From JBAYJT01 sp041664965 (GTDB lineage Bacteria > Pseudomonadota > Gammaproteobacteria > UBA9339): a stretch of DNA of 45,373 nucleotides. The translations under genes were made by a program, and so were the position numbers. Shown piece by piece: positions 33,156-41,608 of this stretch; the stretch's first letter is position 1; every line of letters starts with the position of its first letter. The stretch lies in NCBI GenBank assembly GCA_041664965.1, contig JBAYJT010000007.1, positions 1 through 45,373 on the forward strand, given 5' to 3'. The notes beneath the pieces are model-generated. The model worked only from the letters and a program-made list of their open reading frames with translations, was not told the DNA's origin and did not search any database.

Positions 33156-35143
33156 AATGCCCCCAAAATAATTCGCGCGATATTCTGCTCCGTAAAGCCC
33201 AAAAGTGCAAATATTTCTTGCTGCGGAGCTGATTCTCCAAAACGGTCAATTCCTAAGATCTTCCCCTCTAATCCAACGTATTTGTACCAAAAATCGCTAG
33301 AACCAGCTTCTATGGCTAATCTCTTGGTGATTTTTTTAGGCAGAACGCTTTCTTGATATAAGCTATCTTGCTTGGAAAAAGTATCTGTCGATGGCATGGA
33401 AACTAGACGAACTTTTTTACCCAATGCCCGTACTTGCTTGACAGCAGCAGCGGCCACAGCAACTTCTGAGCCAGTTGCAATTACGATACAATCTGGCGTT
33501 CCGGCACAGTCTAACAAAACATATCCACCTTTTTTAATATTCAGCAACATTTCGGCTGAATATTTTTGCTGCGGAAGTTTTTGCCGCGTCAAGGCCAATG
33601 CCGTTGGTCCATTAATTCTTTCTATCGCTACTTCCCAAGCTATTGCCGTTTCTATCGAGTCGCATGGACGCCATAAAGATAGATTGGGCGTGCCTCGCAG
33701 CATATTTAAATGTTCAATCGGTTGATGCGTCGGACCATCTTCGCCTACGCCAATGGAATCGTGCGTAAAAACGTAAATACTGCGAATTTGCATCAAAGCA
33801 GCCATGCGAATGGCACTATGCGCATAGTTGCAAAAAACCAAAAAAGTTCCGCCATAAGGAATAAATCCGCCATAGAGAGAAATACCATTCATCATGGCTA
33901 ACATACCAAATTCGCGTATGCCATAATGAATGTAGTTACCATCTGGATTATTACTCGTAATATCGCGCGATCCCTTCCAATCGGTAAGGTTAGATGGCGT
34001 AAGATCAGCTGATCCACCTAAAAGTTCCGGCAATAAAGGACCGAAAAAATCTAAACATTTTTGTGAAGATTGACGTGTAGCTAAATCTTTTGGTTCTGAG
34101 TTAATTTTAACAATAAAGGCTTGTATTTTTTCCTGCCAATTTGGCGGCAGGGTTTTATCAATGCGTCGCAAAAATTCTTTAGCTAAATCTGGATAAGCTT
34201 TTTCATATTGCGAAAATAAATCACGCCAATCCGCTTCCAGCTTATCTCCACGCGCTTTGGCGTCATAAGCCGCATAAATTTCTTTAGGAATCACAAAAGG
34301 CTCATATGGCCAATTTAAATGTTCGCGCGTAGCTTTTATTTCTGCATCGCCCAAAGGATTTCCATGACAATTATGAGTCCCACAAATATTTGGCGTACCA
34401 AAACCAATTACCGTTTTACAAGCAATTAGGCTTGGCTTGTCATTGACGCTTTGCGCTTCGCTAATCGCTTCTCGAATTGCCGACGCATCGTGTCCATCCA
34501 CTTCAATAACATGCCAACCATAAGCTAAAAAGCGCTGTTTCGTGTTATCCGTGAACCAGCCTTCGATGTGTCCATCAATAGAAATTCCATTGTTATCCCA
34601 AAATGCAATAAGCTTGCCCAGTCTATGCGTTCCGGCAAAAGAGCAAACTTCATGCGAAAGTCCTTCCATAAGACAGCCATCGCCACAAAAAACATAAGTA
34701 AAATGGTCAACAATGTTAAAGCTAGGGCGATTAAAGGTAGCCGCCAAAGTTTTCTCAGCTAAGGCCATACCAACTGCGTTAGCCAAACCTTGCGCTAACG
34801 GGCCTGTGGTGGTTTCAATACCAGAAGTCAAACCATATTCCGGGTGACCAGGAGTCTTAGAATGCAGCTGACGAAAACGTTTTAATTCTTCAATTCCTAA
34901 AGCATAACCAGTAAGATGCAAGAGCGAATAATGCAGCATAGAACCATGGCCATTGGATAAAATAAAACGATCACGATTAGACCAATTTGGATTTAGCGGA
35001 TTATGATGCAAAAATTCGGTCCAAAGCACAGCAGCTATATCTGCCATGCCAAGCGGCATACCTGGATGCCCAGAATTTGCCTTCTGTATAGCATCCATAC
35101 TTAAAAATCGAATAGCATTTGCTAGTTCACGTGTTGTTGTCAT
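33146..35143 (-). CDS. tkt: Transketolase
   Basis: This thiamine-diphosphate enzyme of the pentose phosphate pathway has 665 residues, normal length. Motifs are ANSGHPGMPLGMAD, RFILSNGHGSML and the ThDP/metal site FCGDGCLMEG followed by WDNNGISIDG. DGHD, HYGIREFGMLAMMNG with the catalytic Glu, FTHDSIGVGEDGPTHQP and DRFGES are also seen. It is eight bases downstream of arnC. Its last codons and stop lie in the right arm of an AT-rich inverted repeat. The thiamine transporter in this window would feed the cofactor. Confidence 0.97.
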   Translation of the reverse strand: MTTTRELANAIRFLSMDAIQKANSGHPGMPLGMADIAAVLWTEFLHHNPLNPNWSNRDRFILSNGHGSMLHYSLLHLTGYALGIEELKRFRQLHSKTPGHPEYGLTSGIETTTGPLAQGLANAVGMALAEKTLAATFNRPSFNIVDHFTYVFCGDGCLMEGLSHEVCSFAGTHRLGKLIAFWDNNGISIDGHIEGWFTDNTKQRFLAYGWHVIEVDGHDASAIREAISEAQSVNDKPSLIACKTVIGFGTPNICGTHNCHGNPLGDAEIKATREHLNWPYEPFVIPKEIYAAYDAKARGDKLEADWRDLFSQYEKAYPDLAKEFLRRIDKTLPPNWQEKIQAFIVKINSEPKDLATRQSSQKCLDFFGPLLPELLGGSADLTPSNLTDWKGSRDITSNNPDGNYIHYGIREFGMLAMMNGISLYGGFIPYGGTFLVFCNYAHSAIRMAALMQIRSIYVFTHDSIGVGEDGPTHQPIEHLNMLRGTPNLSLWRPCDSIETAIAWEVAIERINGPTALALTRQKLPQQKYSAEMLLNIKKGGYVLLDCAGTPDCIVIATGSEVAVAAAAVKQVRALGKKVRLVSMPSTDTFSKQDSLYQESVLPKKITKRLAIEAGSSDFWYKYVGLEGKILGIDRFGESAPQQEIFALLGFTEQNIARIILGALEL

Positions 35144-35150
35144 AGTAAAA

Positions 35151-36101
35151 TTACTCGCCCAATATCTTCTTAATCACATACTTCGGCCGACGGCGCACTT
35201 CTTGGTAAATGCGCCCAATGTATTCGCCAGTTATACCAAGTCCCATCAATAAAATTCCAATTAAAAAGAACAAAATAGCGAACAAAGTAAAAACACCTTC
35301 TACTTCTGGACCAACAAAGATGCGACGTAACAATAGAAAAATAAAAAAAAGAAAACTTAATATGGAAATACCGAAGCCAAATAAAGTAAAAATTTGCAGC
35401 GGTAAAAGCGAATAACCGGCCATTATGTCAAATGACAAGCGAACCAAATCAAAAAGATGATATTTAGACTCCCCGCTATGTCTAGCAGCATGCTCAACAG
35501 CCACTTCTGTAGGCTTTGAGGCATAGCTATAAGCTAAAGCCGGAATAAAAACAGCAGCTCCTTGCGCAGAAAGCATAATATCTACTAATTCGCGGTTATA
35601 AGCTCTAAGCATGCAACCTTCATCTGTCATATGGATATTGGTAACACGAGCGCGCAATTTATTGATGAGGCGTGAAGCATAGCGTCTAAAAAAACTATCT
35701 TGTCTATCTAGGCGATAACCTCCAACGCAATCGTAACCTTTATCGATTAAATCTAAAAGCTTTGGAATTTCTTCGGGGGGATTTTGTAAATCGGCGTCTA
35801 GAGTTACTACCGCTTTGCCACTAGATTCCTCAAAACCCGCCATAACCGCTTTATGCTGGCCAAAATTGCGCTGAAAATCAACCACGCGAATTTTATCTGG
35901 GTGCGCTTTATAAGCCTTGGTCAAAACCGCCATGGATTTATCTTTGCTACCATCGTTAACAAAAATTACTTCGTAAGATTTGTCCAAACCGTCCATTGTT
36001 TTTAAGAGACGACCGAGCAATAGATCTATATTGCCTTCTTCGTTGTAAATAGGAACAACTATGCTTACATCTACAACTTTACTTGATGTTTTTTTGTTCA
36101 T
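35151..36101 (-). CDS. arnC: Undecaprenyl-phosphate glycosyltransferase, ArnC-like
   Basis: The protein is a 316-residue family 2 glycosyltransferase. VSIVVPIYNEEGNI opens the GT-A fold, with EVIFVNDGSKDKS, RNFGQHKAVMAGFE and the DxD-type motif TLDADLQNPPEE. Two membrane helices at about 232-260 and 268-292 precede the cytosolic tail EYIGRIYQEVRRRPKYVI, the ArnC/GtrB pattern. ArnC attaches 4-formamido-arabinose to undecaprenyl phosphate for lipid A modification. GtrB glucosyl transferase is the alternative, but the ArnB-like gene next to it favours ArnC. arnA, arnD and arnT are not in the window. Confidence 0.85.
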   Translation of the reverse strand: MNKKTSSKVVDVSIVVPIYNEEGNIDLLLGRLLKTMDGLDKSYEVIFVNDGSKDKSMAVLTKAYKAHPDKIRVVDFQRNFGQHKAVMAGFEESSGKAVVTLDADLQNPPEEIPKLLDLIDKGYDCVGGYRLDRQDSFFRRYASRLINKLRARVTNIHMTDEGCMLRAYNRELVDIMLSAQGAAVFIPALAYSYASKPTEVAVEHAARHSGESKYHLFDLVRLSFDIMAGYSLLPLQIFTLFGFGISILSFLFFIFLLLRRIFVGPEVEGVFTLFAILFFLIGILLMGLGITGEYIGRIYQEVRRRPKYVIKKILGE

Positions 36102-36103
36102 TT

Positions 36104-37264
36104 TTAACCCTTAAAAATTTTACGCATAGCAGTAACTACGCGATCTTGATCGGCAAAAGTCATGTCTGGGAAAAGTGGCAATGAGACAATGCGATCCGAA
36201 ATTATTTCTGCATTCGAAAAATCACCACGTTTATAACCGTAAGTTTTTTGATAAAAGCTATATAAATGCACTGCTTCATAATGCAAACCCGTACCAATAT
36301 TCTGTTCCTTCATCTTTTGCATAAACTCATCGCGCGTTATTTTAGCCTTTTCAATGTTGATCAAAGGCGCATAAATATACCAAGAATTACGCGAGGAATA
36401 ATCTGGATTTTGCGGCAACATTAACTCTTCCCAACCAGCAAACAATTCATTGTAGCGAAGAGCTAATTTAGTACGCTTGGCAATGAATTCTTCTAGGTGC
36501 GCCAGTTGGTGAATTCCGAGCGCCGCCTGTATATCCATCATGTTATATTTATAGCCAGCAGCAATAACATCGTAATGCTGGCTACCTTCTTTGGCGTTTC
36601 TATTCCAAGCCTCTCGATCAATGCCGTGAAAACGCATAACGCTTATAAACTTAGCCATATTAGCATCGCTAGTCGTAACAGCGCCGCCCTCCCCTGATGT
36701 CATAACTTTATTGGGATGAAAGCTAAAAACTTGCGTATCACCAAAGCTGCCAATAATCTTATCTTTATAAAAAGAACCAACTGCATGCGCCGCATCTTCA
36801 ATAACACGTAAATTATATTTCTTGGCTAGGGCATAAACAGCGTCTAAATCGACCGGCACGCCCGCGAAGTGCACTGGCAAAATGGCTTTGGTTTTAGCGG
36901 TGATGGCTTTTTCTACTTTGCGTATATCTATGTTACGCGTTTCTAATTCGACATCGACAAAAACAGGCTTAGCACCAGCTTGTACAATAGTATTGGCGCT
37001 AGCTGCAAAAGTTATAGATGTTGTGATTACTTCATCGCCTGGTTGAAAATTTAAACTTTGCAAAGCAAGCTGCAAACCAGCCGTCGCCGAAGTTAAAACC
37101 AAAGTATTAGAAACTTCTTTCTTGAAATATTTAGCCAAATCACTTTCAAAACGTTTAACTCTTGGGCCGGTGGCCAACCAACCCGAACGCAAACATTCAA
37201 CAACTTCATCTATTGTCGCTTGATCTATACAAGGTTTCGAAAAAGGTAAAAATTGTTCGCTCAT
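36104..37264 (-). CDS. arnB: DegT/DnrJ/EryC1 aminotransferase, ArnB-like
   Basis: This PLP enzyme, probably UDP-4-amino-4-deoxy-L-arabinose-oxoglutarate aminotransferase, has 386 residues. The N-terminal start FLPFSKPCIDQATIDEVVE and the RSGWLATGP segment fit ArnB. The PLP region has EDAAHAVGSFYKDKIIGSFG, with the active-site Lys186 in SFHPNKVMTSGEGG. The gene ends two bases before arnC, so the two form a unit that would act on the lipid A charge and polymyxin resistance pathway. Related aminotransferases for other sugars cannot be excluded by sequence alone. Confidence 0.85.
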   Translation of the reverse strand: MSEQFLPFSKPCIDQATIDEVVECLRSGWLATGPRVKRFESDLAKYFKKEVSNTLVLTSATAGLQLALQSLNFQPGDEVITTSITFAASANTIVQAGAKPVFVDVELETRNIDIRKVEKAITAKTKAILPVHFAGVPVDLDAVYALAKKYNLRVIEDAAHAVGSFYKDKIIGSFGDTQVFSFHPNKVMTSGEGGAVTTSDANMAKFISVMRFHGIDREAWNRNAKEGSQHYDVIAAGYKYNMMDIQAALGIHQLAHLEEFIAKRTKLALRYNELFAGWEELMLPQNPDYSSRNSWYIYAPLINIEKAKITRDEFMQKMKEQNIGTGLHYEAVHLYSFYQKTYGYKRGDFSNAEIISDRIVSLPLFPDMTFADQDRVVTAMRKIFKG

Positions 37265-37291
37265 TTTTATCAGACCTCGATTTTAAAATAT

Positions 37292-37332
37292 AACCCATTG
37301 ATTTATAAAGAAAACATGTAGACATGTTTTAT
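37292..37332 (+). repeat. Dispersed 42-bp repeat (CATGT family), copy 8
   Basis: It reads AACCCATTGATTTATAAAG, then AAAACATGTAGACATGTTTT. This copy has a perfect 9-base inverted repeat (AAAACATGT/ACATGTTTT) with a 2-base loop, the best-preserved palindrome in the family. Confidence 0.82.
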
Positions 37333-37341
37333 AGTAATTAT

Positions 37342-37431
37342 GAATTATAAATTATGGATAATGAATTGAGGAATCATTCAAAATTACACCATACAAATTT
37401 ATCATTCATAATTCATAATTTATAATTATTC
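37342..37431. repeat. AT-rich inverted repeat pair next to the MGL-like gene
   Basis: The left arm at about 37342-37367 and the right arm at 37401-37431 share AATTATAAATTATG with following ATTATGAAT in inverted orientation. They match the pair at 32980-33155. Here too a 42-bp repeat lies beside the arms, and the right arm overlaps a stop codon. Confidence 0.65.
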
Positions 37432-38604
37432 CAATGCCTGTTCCAAATCCGCAATAATATCACGCTGATCTTCTAAACCAGCCGAGATACGAATGGTTTT
37501 TTTGGAAAAACGGCAACGCTGTAAATCTTCGTCCGTATAAGACCTATGTGTCATAAGCGCCGGGATTTCAATTAAAGTTTCCGCATCTCCCAAGCTCACC
37601 GCAATCTTGGCCATTTCCATGCTTTCCACACATTTGCGTGCCACATTTTCATCGCCATGCAACTCAAAACTAACAATACCGCCAAAACCTTGCATTTGTT
37701 TCTTCGCAATTTCGTGTCCACGATGGCTTTCCAAACCAGGATAGAGCACGCGCGAAACCTTAGGATGTTTTAAAAGAAATTGGACAATAGCAGCGGCATT
37801 TTCAGCATGTTTTTGCATGCGTAAACCTAAAGTTTTTATGCCACGCAAAATGAGCCATGCATTAAATGGACTTATCACTCCGCCCAATTCGCACATATAG
37901 CCAAATTTCAATTCTGGCAAATAAGACTCTTCTTTTGCTACAACAATGCCACCTAAAGCATCACCATGTCCGCAAAGATATTTAGTTGCACTATGTAAAA
38001 CTATGTCAGCGCCCAACTCTAATGGCCTCTGCCAAAATGGCGTGGCAAAAGTGTTATCTATAACAACTTTAGCACCCAAAGATTTTGTAATCTCCGTTAA
38101 GCCCGCTATATCAATAATCTCAACTGATGGATTAGTTGGTGTTTCTAGATAAATAACTTTTGTGTTTGGCGCCAACGCTCGCTTGACATTCGCCAAATCT
38201 GTCATATCGACAAAATCAGCTTCTATGCCAAATCTAGGCAATAAAGTTTTAATGGCCGAAAAAGCTGAACCATACAAATTATCATGCGCTAAAATACGCT
38301 CGCCGCCTTTCAACAAAGACAGCAAGGTGCTGATAATAGCCGCCATACCAGAGGCAAAAGCTACGCCTCCAGCACCGCCTTCTAAAGCAGCCACACGTCT
38401 TTCCAGCAAATTAATAGTTGGGTTACCACCTCGCGTGTACACATAAGCTTGACGCTTAAAACTAAAAATATCGTCGGCCTGCTGAATATCATCGAAGGTA
38501 AAAGTCGACGTCATATAAATAGGCGCAGCCAAAGATTGATTCTGATCCTTTTCTTCACCAGCATGAATGGCCAAAGTTGCGAAATTAGCTTGTTTTTTTG
38601 ACAT
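37426..38604 (-). CDS. Cys/Met-metabolism PLP enzyme, methionine gamma-lyase-like
   Basis: The protein has 392 residues of the MetB/MetC/MGL family. Family motifs are AAPIYMTSTFTF, YTRGGNPTINLLE and the PLP Lys208 in SATKYLCGHGD. The C-terminal signature SLGDAETLIEIPALMTHRSY is the MGL/CGS pattern. The position of the reactive Cys of true methionine gamma-lyases (Cys116 in Pseudomonas) is Ser113 here (LYGSAF). A cystathionine gamma-lyase or synthase role is therefore equally possible. GAGAGAGG precedes the ATG. Its stop falls in an AT-rich repeat. Confidence 0.85.
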   Translation of the reverse strand: MSKKQANFATLAIHAGEEKDQNQSLAAPIYMTSTFTFDDIQQADDIFSFKRQAYVYTRGGNPTINLLERRVAALEGGAGGVAFASGMAAIISTLLSLLKGGERILAHDNLYGSAFSAIKTLLPRFGIEADFVDMTDLANVKRALAPNTKVIYLETPTNPSVEIIDIAGLTEITKSLGAKVVIDNTFATPFWQRPLELGADIVLHSATKYLCGHGDALGGIVVAKEESYLPELKFGYMCELGGVISPFNAWLILRGIKTLGLRMQKHAENAAAIVQFLLKHPKVSRVLYPGLESHRGHEIAKKQMQGFGGIVSFELHGDENVARKCVESMEMAKIAVSLGDAETLIEIPALMTHRSYTDEDLQRCRFSKKTIRISAGLEDQRDIIADLEQALE

Positions 38605-38705
38605 AAATCCTCTCTCTTTAAATAATAGAGGGCATTATACCAATTTGATGGGTAAAAGGTAGTTTTGCTAATTGCCCTAATTTAAAGACAAATAACAAAT
38701 ACAAT

Positions 38706-38742
38706 ACGTATAGTTGACCTATACGTCAATTACGCGTATTAT
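38706..38742 (+). promoter_or_regulatory. Promoter and operator of the AbiE-type operon
   Basis: A -35 box TTGACC (38714-38719) and a -10 box TATTAT (38737-38742) are separated by exactly 17 bases. A perfect inverted repeat (ACGTATAG/CTATACGT, 38706-38713 and 38719-38726) brackets the -35 box. Transcription would start about at 38749, one base before the ATG, so the mRNA looks leaderless. No ribosome binding site is present. The inverted repeat is a likely site for autoregulation by the AbiEi-like partner. Confidence 0.75.
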
Positions 38743-38749
38743 ATACCCA

Positions 38750-39508
38750 ATGAAACACATTCAGCAATACATAGAACAATTCCATTTGTTATTTCTAGAT
38801 AACTTAGGAAGAAAGCTAGATAGACGCCTTTATGCTTTGAAGGGCGGCTGCAATTTACGTTTTTATTTCAAAAGCATGCGTTACTCCGAAGATATTGATT
38901 TGGACGTATATAAAATACGCAAAGATACACTTTGGAAAAATGTACAAAGTATCCTAGAATCAAAAAGCCTTAATACTAATCTGCTGGCTCGCAACATTAA
39001 GATCGAAAATATAAGCTACCCAAAACAAACAGAAATAACACAAAGGTGGAAAGTAGCTCTAACAGCCACTTCTTCTGGAAAGAATAACGCTTTGCACACA
39101 AAAATAGAATTTTCACGCCGAGGTTTAAATGGTGTAGTGTTATTTGAGCCAATCGATACATTAATATCAGGACAATATCAATTACCACCGATAATAACTT
39201 GTCATTATGATAAAGCGACCGCCATTGCGCAGAAAATTATAGCCTTAGCAGAACGTAAATTAACGCAAACACGGGACGTTTTTGACCTCTACTTATTACT
39301 TGGTAGCAGTAACGAATTGCCAAAAATAATAGCTTCCCAAGAAACATTTTTACAAGCTCAAAAAAATCTTTCTAGCTTAAGTTTCCAAGATTTTCAAAGT
39401 CAAGTAGTAGCATTCTTAACTGAAGAATATCAAAACCAATATTCAAACCCAGAAGTTTGGCAGCTTATTGTAAATAATGTAGGTCAAGCGCTAGCAAGAG
39501 GTGCTTAA
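38750..39508 (+). CDS. AbiEii-family nucleotidyltransferase toxin
   Basis: The protein has 252 residues from the ATG at 38750; a TTG at 38714 is rejected because it is the -35 box. The motifs of the AbiEii/DUF1814 nucleotidyltransferase fold are all present: KGGCNLR near 31-37, the metal-binding YSEDIDLD at 45-52, and the late motif AIAQKIIALAERKLTQTRDVFDLY. In known systems AbiEii is a toxin that transfers nucleotides to RNA. Here the toxin gene precedes the antitoxin gene, the reverse of the usual order. Its TAA stop shares one base with the next ATG. Confidence 0.85.
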   Translation: MKHIQQYIEQFHLLFLDNLGRKLDRRLYALKGGCNLRFYFKSMRYSEDIDLDVYKIRKDTLWKNVQSILESKSLNTNLLARNIKIENISYPKQTEITQRWKVALTATSSGKNNALHTKIEFSRRGLNGVVLFEPIDTLISGQYQLPPIITCHYDKATAIAQKIIALAERKLTQTRDVFDLYLLLGSSNELPKIIASQETFLQAQKNLSSLSFQDFQSQVVAFLTEEYQNQYSNPEVWQLIVNNVGQALARGA

Positions 39509-40116
39509 TGGAAGCGAGCGCAGTATTATCGAAAATCAAAGCTCTGAAAATCGCAATTTTCCAAACACGAGATATTTCGGTGGCCTTAGACATCTCTATA
39601 ACCACCGCAAGCCAAGCTTTAAGACGTTTAGAAAAATTCGGACACACTATACGTTTGCAACGCGGGCTTTGGGCACTTCCAGAAAAAGTTGAACCACTTA
39701 TGCTGCCAGAATATTTAACCGCGCCTTACGCTTGTTATGTTTCACTCCAAAGCGCACTGTACCATCACGGTATGATTGAGCAAATTCCAGAAGTTATTTA
39801 TGCCGTAACTTTAATGCGAACTAAAAAATTCAAAACCCAATTTGCAACTGTCTCTGCACATCACATACCACCTAGCTTTTTTGGCGGGTTTATATCTGTC
39901 GGAACAAATAATATAAAAATCGCTACGCCAGAAAAGGCACTACTAGATTTCTTTTATTTATCAACAGCAAAAAGTCGCTTATTTACTAGGCTACCAGAGT
40001 TAGAAATCCCCCAAAATTTCGATGTAACACTTTGTAAAAAATGGATAAAAGCAATACCCACGCTACAACGTCGCAGCTTAGTAGAAAAAAAGTTTTTGGA
40101 GTTAAACCTTGGATAA
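39508..40116 (+). CDS. AbiEi-like antitoxin/transcriptional regulator
   Basis: The protein has 202 residues. The N-terminal winged helix-turn-helix (DISVALDISITTASQALRRLEKFG, then wing LQRGLWAL) is the AbiEi DNA-binding domain. The following region has LTAPYACYVSLQSALYHHGMIEQIP and ATPEKALLDFFYL, the AbiEi_4-type C-terminal domain. Such proteins neutralise AbiEii and repress their own promoter through inverted repeats. The inverted repeat at 38706-38726 fits. The gene is translationally coupled to the toxin gene and overlaps the NUDIX gene by eight bases. Confidence 0.8.
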   Translation: MEASAVLSKIKALKIAIFQTRDISVALDISITTASQALRRLEKFGHTIRLQRGLWALPEKVEPLMLPEYLTAPYACYVSLQSALYHHGMIEQIPEVIYAVTLMRTKKFKTQFATVSAHHIPPSFFGGFISVGTNNIKIATPEKALLDFFYLSTAKSRLFTRLPELEIPQNFDVTLCKKWIKAIPTLQRRSLVEKKFLELNLG

Positions 40117-40573
40117 AAAACATTTTACAGCAACTGTTTATATCGTTTCTGACGCAAAAGTTCTCTTACTGGAGCACAAAAAAATGGCTTCATGGCTGCC
40201 GCCAGGCGGACATGTTGAAGAAAATGAACTTCCAAGTGAAGCCGCCTTAAGAGAAGTAATGGAAGAAACCGGTCTGCAAGTAGAACTAATCACCAGCAAG
40301 AGCTTTCAGGAAGAGAAGCATTATCTTGAAGTAAACGATCCGAGAACGTCACTAATCCCTTGCCCTTGGCGATTTTTGCTCGAAGAAATCTCCCAAAACC
40401 ACTACCACATTGACTTTATCTACCTTGCAAAAATCATCAACAATAAAATCAAAAACAACGAAGGTCACAATCTGCAATGGTTTAGCATTCTAGACCTAGA
40501 AAAAAACCAAAATATATTTCCAAATGTGAAATATTATGGAATTAAGGCTATTCAGGAATTCTGCAGTCAATAA
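40109..40573 (+). CDS. NUDIX hydrolase
   Basis: The protein has 154 residues. A perfect Nudix box (GHVEENELPSEAALREVMEE followed by TGL) runs from about residue 32, matching Gx5Ex7REvxEExGU. The start is TTG at 40109 with GGAG seven bases upstream; no closer ATG preserves the fold. The substrate is unknown, likely a nucleotide or NDP derivative. The gene is third in an operon with the AbiE-like pair, so it may process the toxin's nucleotide products or be a passenger. Confidence 0.85.
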   Translation: MDKKHFTATVYIVSDAKVLLLEHKKMASWLPPGGHVEENELPSEAALREVMEETGLQVELITSKSFQEEKHYLEVNDPRTSLIPCPWRFLLEEISQNHYHIDFIYLAKIINNKIKNNEGHNLQWFSILDLEKNQNIFPNVKYYGIKAIQEFCSQ

Positions 40574-40582
40574 ACTTTACAT

Positions 40583-40984
40583 TCACTTAGCCATTTTCAA
40601 GATACAAACTTTATACCAATCACAACCAGCGCAGGTTTCAGTAAATTTTTCTAAAGTAACACGTTCTAAAATTCTCTGCTTAATTTCTTTCCAAGTTACA
40701 ACCTGGTCTATTCTCAAATTTAGCACTTGCGAATGCTTAGCATCTAAGCTTGCAACTTTTTCTTGAGAAGCACATAGACCATTACTTTGTAAATTGGGGC
40801 AAGCAGCGCACATAGCATCTTCCGTTGCTTTGGGGGTTATAGTTATAGGAGTATCTTCACCAATTTTAGAATTTAAAAAATTTACAAGAAGGCTTAAGTT
40901 AGCGATAAACTCTGGCGAATATCCTTTGCCTTGGAAACAAAAAATACATAAAAAATGGTGAGGACGTAGTTTCACTTTTTCCAA
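40583..40984 (-). CDS. DUF1284-family cysteine-rich protein
   Basis: The protein has 133 residues. It starts with the family-typical LRPHHFLCIFCFQGKGYS. Cys clusters follow: CAACPNLQSNGLC and CAGCDWYKVC, which suggests a metal or Fe-S site. Its role is unknown. The start overlaps bioY by 13 bases, so it is cotranscribed with the biotin transporter gene. It is convergent with the NUDIX gene, with nine bases between them. Confidence 0.75.
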   Translation of the reverse strand: MEKVKLRPHHFLCIFCFQGKGYSPEFIANLSLLVNFLNSKIGEDTPITITPKATEDAMCAACPNLQSNGLCASQEKVASLDAKHSQVLNLRIDQVVTWKEIKQRILERVTLEKFTETCAGCDWYKVCILKMAK

Positions 40985-41520
40985 AATCTTGGTACCAATA
41001 ATGAAAGAATAACAACTTTAAAAGAATCAACCAGCACAAACGGCTTTATACCAAATAAAAATGCTTTATGAAAACCAATGTAAATAGCAAGTACGAAGTA
41101 ACCGCTGGTAAACAACACAGCTGTAGAACATAACGCAGCCAAACAGCAAGTAAGAAAATTACGAGCAAATCCACTCTCCGCCAGATATCCAGCTAAAGCA
41201 GCTGCTGGTAAAAAGCCTAGAAGATAACCACCAGTTGGTCCTAAAAGAGTATGGATTCCAAAGGAAAAATTCGCAAAAACTGGCGCACCTAAAGCACCAG
41301 CTAGCAAATAAGTTAAAACTGCCGAAGCGCCAATTCTAGCTCCAAAAGCTAATCCAATTAATACAACAGTTGCGCCTTGAAAGGTTAACGGAACTGGCTG
41401 CAAAGGTATGCTAAGTTGCGCTGAAACAGCGATAACCAACATGCCGATAAGCGTAAGCGTAGTTTGTCGCACTAAATTACTGTGATTCACCAAAATGGCA
41501 TTTTGCAGTTTATTGACCAT
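40972..41520 (-). CDS. bioY: Biotin transporter BioY (ECF S-component)
   Basis: The protein has 182 residues with about six membrane helices. Family motifs are SIPLQPVPLTFQ near residue 38, LTYLLAGALGAPVF and GPTGGYLLGF. BioY alone or with the ECF module imports biotin, which points to biotin salvage. An AGGAGA ribosome binding site precedes the ATG. It is divergent from hldE with an 88-base spacer that must hold both promoters. No BirA-type operator was recognised. Confidence 0.93.
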   Translation of the reverse strand: MVNKLQNAILVNHSNLVRQTTLTLIGMLVIAVSAQLSIPLQPVPLTFQGATVVLIGLAFGARIGASAVLTYLLAGALGAPVFANFSFGIHTLLGPTGGYLLGFLPAAALAGYLAESGFARNFLTCCLAALCSTAVLFTSGYFVLAIYIGFHKAFLFGIKPFVLVDSFKVVILSLLVPRFWKK

Positions 41521-41608
41521 AACGTTTTCTCCTGGATATTTTTAAAATCACTCAAATTCGTTTAAACTTAAGAAATTCTACAATTCGAAACCACGGATTT
41601 TAACACTT

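Noticed and set aside
38714..38749. TTG start for the AbiEii gene
   Set aside because: The TTG is the -35 box of the promoter, so it would not be transcribed.
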